NCBI GenBank assembly: GCA_000980495.1 | Contig: LARN01000062.1 | Span: 1 to 7,666 of the forward strand | Source of the DNA: Acinetobacter sp. N54.MGS-139 | GTDB taxonomy: Bacteria > Pseudomonadota > Gammaproteobacteria > Burkholderiales > Burkholderiaceae_F | Direction: 5' to 3' | Length of the DNA: 7,666 nt | Shown here: piece by piece, positions 6,237-7,666 of the stretch | Numbering within the stretch: position 1 is the stretch's first letter | Layout of the letters: every line of letters starts with the position of its first letter | Notes under the pieces: model-generated | Databases searched by the model: none | The model's input: only the letters and a program-made list of their open reading frames with translations | Told to the model about the DNA's origin: nothing | Position numbers and translations under genes: made by a program

Positions 6237-6503
6237 GTTAACTCAAGTACTTTCCACAAGGCAACGGAACTCAGAAACTCCATGCATGATCTCATTATCT
6301 TCTTAACTTAACCCCTGTCCTCTTCCTTCATGGTTAAGCGGGGTCTTTTGCTCATATTTCCACCGACTTTGCCTAATACTCCAGCTTGTTTCATACCGTA
6401 ACAAATCCTTCTTATCTCAGTGTCCTTTTTGAGACTTAAAGCCCCTCTACATAAGGGAAAACACTATCTTTTTGAGATGGTTCTATTTTTTGAGGAAAAT
6501 TAA
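6237..6503. other. Leader/intergenic region before the DXS-like gene
   Basis: This 267-base region has no gene. It contains a 7-bp inverted repeat CTTAACC/GGTTAAG (6307-6313/6332-6338) that competes with an ACCCC/GGGGT pairing (6311-6315/6340-6344). It also contains two exact copies of CTTTTTGAGA (6425-6434 and 6468-6477), and a third partial copy, TTTTTGAG, overlaps the ribosome-binding site of the next gene. No convincing -35/-10 pair was found; TTGCCT with a 17-base spacing to CATACC is the least poor candidate. Confidence 0.6.
6425..6477 (+). repeat. 10-bp direct repeats upstream of the DXS-like gene
   Basis: CTTTTTGAGA occurs at 6425-6434 and again at 6468-6477, 43 bases apart (about four helical turns). 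TTTTTGAG recurs at 6487-6494, where its GAG forms part of the GAGGA ribosome-binding site. Helically phased repeats in a promoter region can be regulator sites, but the sequence is simple and T-rich, so chance is possible. Confidence 0.35.
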
Positions 6504-7666
6504 ATGAAACTCATTGATATTCACTCACCACAGGACATCAAACCGCTCGGTATCGACGACCTCAAAGATCTGGCTAAACAGATGAGAGCCGCCATCATTA
6601 ACTACACTTCCACTATCGGCGGACACGTCGGACCGAACCTTGGCGACGTTGAAGCTTTGATCGGTGTGCATTATGTCTTTGACGCTCCGAAAGACAAGAT
6701 CGTCATCGACGTCTCCCACCAAGACTTTGTGCACAAGATGCTAACGGGACGTGCTCAGTATTACTTAGACAAGAGCATGTTCACACACATCGGCGAATTC
6801 ACTGATCCGAAGGAAAGTCCGGAATACGATATTTTCTACGCCGGCCACACTTCTCCTTCAATCAGTCTGGCTTTCGGCCTCGCTAAAGCAAGAAGCCTCA
6901 AAAAAGAAAACTGCAACATTGTTGCCTTTATCGGTGACGGTTCTTTGAGCGGCGGCGTAGCCTTTGAAGGCTTAAATAACGCAGCCAAACTCAATGACAA
7001 CTTCATCGTTATCGTCAACGACAACCAAATGGCCATCGCCGAAAACCACGGCAGCCTCTATGACAACTTAAGAGAATTAAGAGAAACCAACGGTCAGAGC
7101 GAAAACAACTACTTTAAGGCTCTCGGATACGATTACATCTATGTCGCCGAAGGCAATGACTTAGAGTCTGTAATTAGCGCTCTGAAGAAAGCAAAAGACA
7201 CGAAGAAACCGATTGTTGTTCACTTGAACACTCAAAAAGGTGAAGGCTACGCCCCTGCTGAAGCTCATCGTGAAGAGTTCCACTTCAGCGCACCGTATGA
7301 CGTCGCTGACGGTGAACCTCTGCAACAGTCAAATGAACCGAATTACATCACCGACACGCGCGATTATTTACTCCGCAAGGTTAAAGAAAATCCGGAACTA
7401 CTCATCATTTCTTCCGCAACACCAGAAGTCTTCGGTTTCATGGAAAAAGAAAGAAAAGCATGCGGCAACCAGTACGTTGACGTCGCAATTGCAGAACAGA
7501 CCGGTGTTTCCACAATGGCCGGCGCAGCAAGAGGCGGTGCCAAGGTGATCTACCCGGTCATGGCAACCTTCCTTCAGAGAGCTTATGACCAGCTTGAACA
7601 AGACTGGGCCATGGACAACAGCCCTGCTCTTATGCCGGTCATGGGAACAGGTATTCGTGCCTTAAC
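6504..7666 (+). CDS. dxs: DXS-like thiamine-diphosphate enzyme, short type (C-terminus beyond the window)
   Basis: This resembles 1-deoxy-D-xylulose-5-phosphate synthase, which condenses pyruvate and glyceraldehyde 3-phosphate in the cytoplasm to start the MEP isoprenoid pathway and feed thiamine and pyridoxal synthesis. The 387 visible codons include GGHVGPNLG (H41) and DVSHQ (H72), corresponding to the active-site histidines of DXS. The thiamine diphosphate/Mg motif follows as GDG at 144-146 and NDN at 172-174. The catalytic Glu is E331 in VAIAEQ, followed by TFLQRAYDQ. A GAGGA site seven bases upstream supports ATG 6504. It is not a canonical proteobacterial DXS: about 30 residues between NDN and YFKALGYDYI are missing, and the opening MKLIDIHSPQDIK resembles the shorter DXS-like proteins common in Firmicutes. 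It could be a paralogue beside a normal dxs elsewhere, or have a changed substrate. The transketolase C-terminal domain is not visible. Confidence 0.85.
   Translation, partial: MKLIDIHSPQDIKPLGIDDLKDLAKQMRAAIINYTSTIGGHVGPNLGDVEALIGVHYVFDAPKDKIVIDVSHQDFVHKMLTGRAQYYLDKSMFTHIGEFTDPKESPEYDIFYAGHTSPSISLAFGLAKARSLKKENCNIVAFIGDGSLSGGVAFEGLNNAAKLNDNFIVIVNDNQMAIAENHGSLYDNLRELRETNGQSENNYFKALGYDYIYVAEGNDLESVISALKKAKDTKKPIVVHLNTQKGEGYAPAEAHREEFHFSAPYDVADGEPLQQSNEPNYITDTRDYLLRKVKENPELLIISSATPEVFGFMEKERKACGNQYVDVAIAEQTGVSTMAGAARGGAKVIYPVMATFLQRAYDQLEQDWAMDNSPALMPVMGTGIRAL

Noticed and set aside
6307..6344. Overlapping CTTAACC/GGTTAAG and ACCCC/GGGGT pairings as a riboswitch or attenuator before the DXS-like gene
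   Set aside because: The stems are short with a large loop. No thiamine-box or other known riboswitch consensus was recognised, and no terminator lies between it and the gene.

Overview
The window looks like an accessory stretch of a Gram-negative proteobacterial chromosome. The main evidence is a classical type Va autotransporter whose outer-membrane barrel ends in an aromatic residue. A Sutterella/Parasutterella-like gut betaproteobacterium is my best guess, from the moderate GC content and the combination of autotransporter, DASS-family carboxylate transporter and IS110/IS4 elements. That assignment is inference only.

Layout from left to right. (1) Bases 1-1675, minus strand, hold two insertion-sequence genes: the N-terminal half of an IS110-family DEDD transposase running off the left edge, and an IS4-family DDE transposase that is intact except for one in-frame TAG. 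(2) Bases ~1745-3057, plus strand, hold a wrecked DASS (SLC13-type) sodium:dicarboxylate/citrate symporter gene. It lacks its 5' end next to the IS4 element, carries an in-frame TAG at 2300-2302 and has a one-base contraction at 2895-2897. A strong intrinsic terminator (3079-3106) follows. (3) Bases 3107-3498 are an AT-rich intergenic region with notable structure: a perfect 12-bp inverted repeat (3199-3210 / 3419-3430) encloses 208 bp that contain a nine-C run and a well-formed sigma70-type promoter. That promoter points away from the downstream gene. (4) Bases 3499-6180 encode an 893-residue autotransporter, followed by its own terminator (6205-6236). (5) Bases 6504-7666 encode the first ~387 residues of a short-type DXS-like (1-deoxyxylulose-5-phosphate synthase family) enzyme running off the right edge.

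The most interesting hypothesis is that 3199-3430 is an invertible promoter segment (an 'inverton') controlling the surface autotransporter, seen here in the OFF orientation, with the poly-C run as a possible second phase-variation device. A second observation is that both transposase genes have a short perfect inverted repeat whose downstream arm ends exactly on the start codon. This resembles the fold-back that blocks translation of read-through transcripts in IS10 and IS50.

The autotransporter and the DXS-like gene are each separated from their upstream neighbour by a terminator, so they are probably independent transcription units. No rRNA, tRNA, CRISPR array or replication origin was seen.
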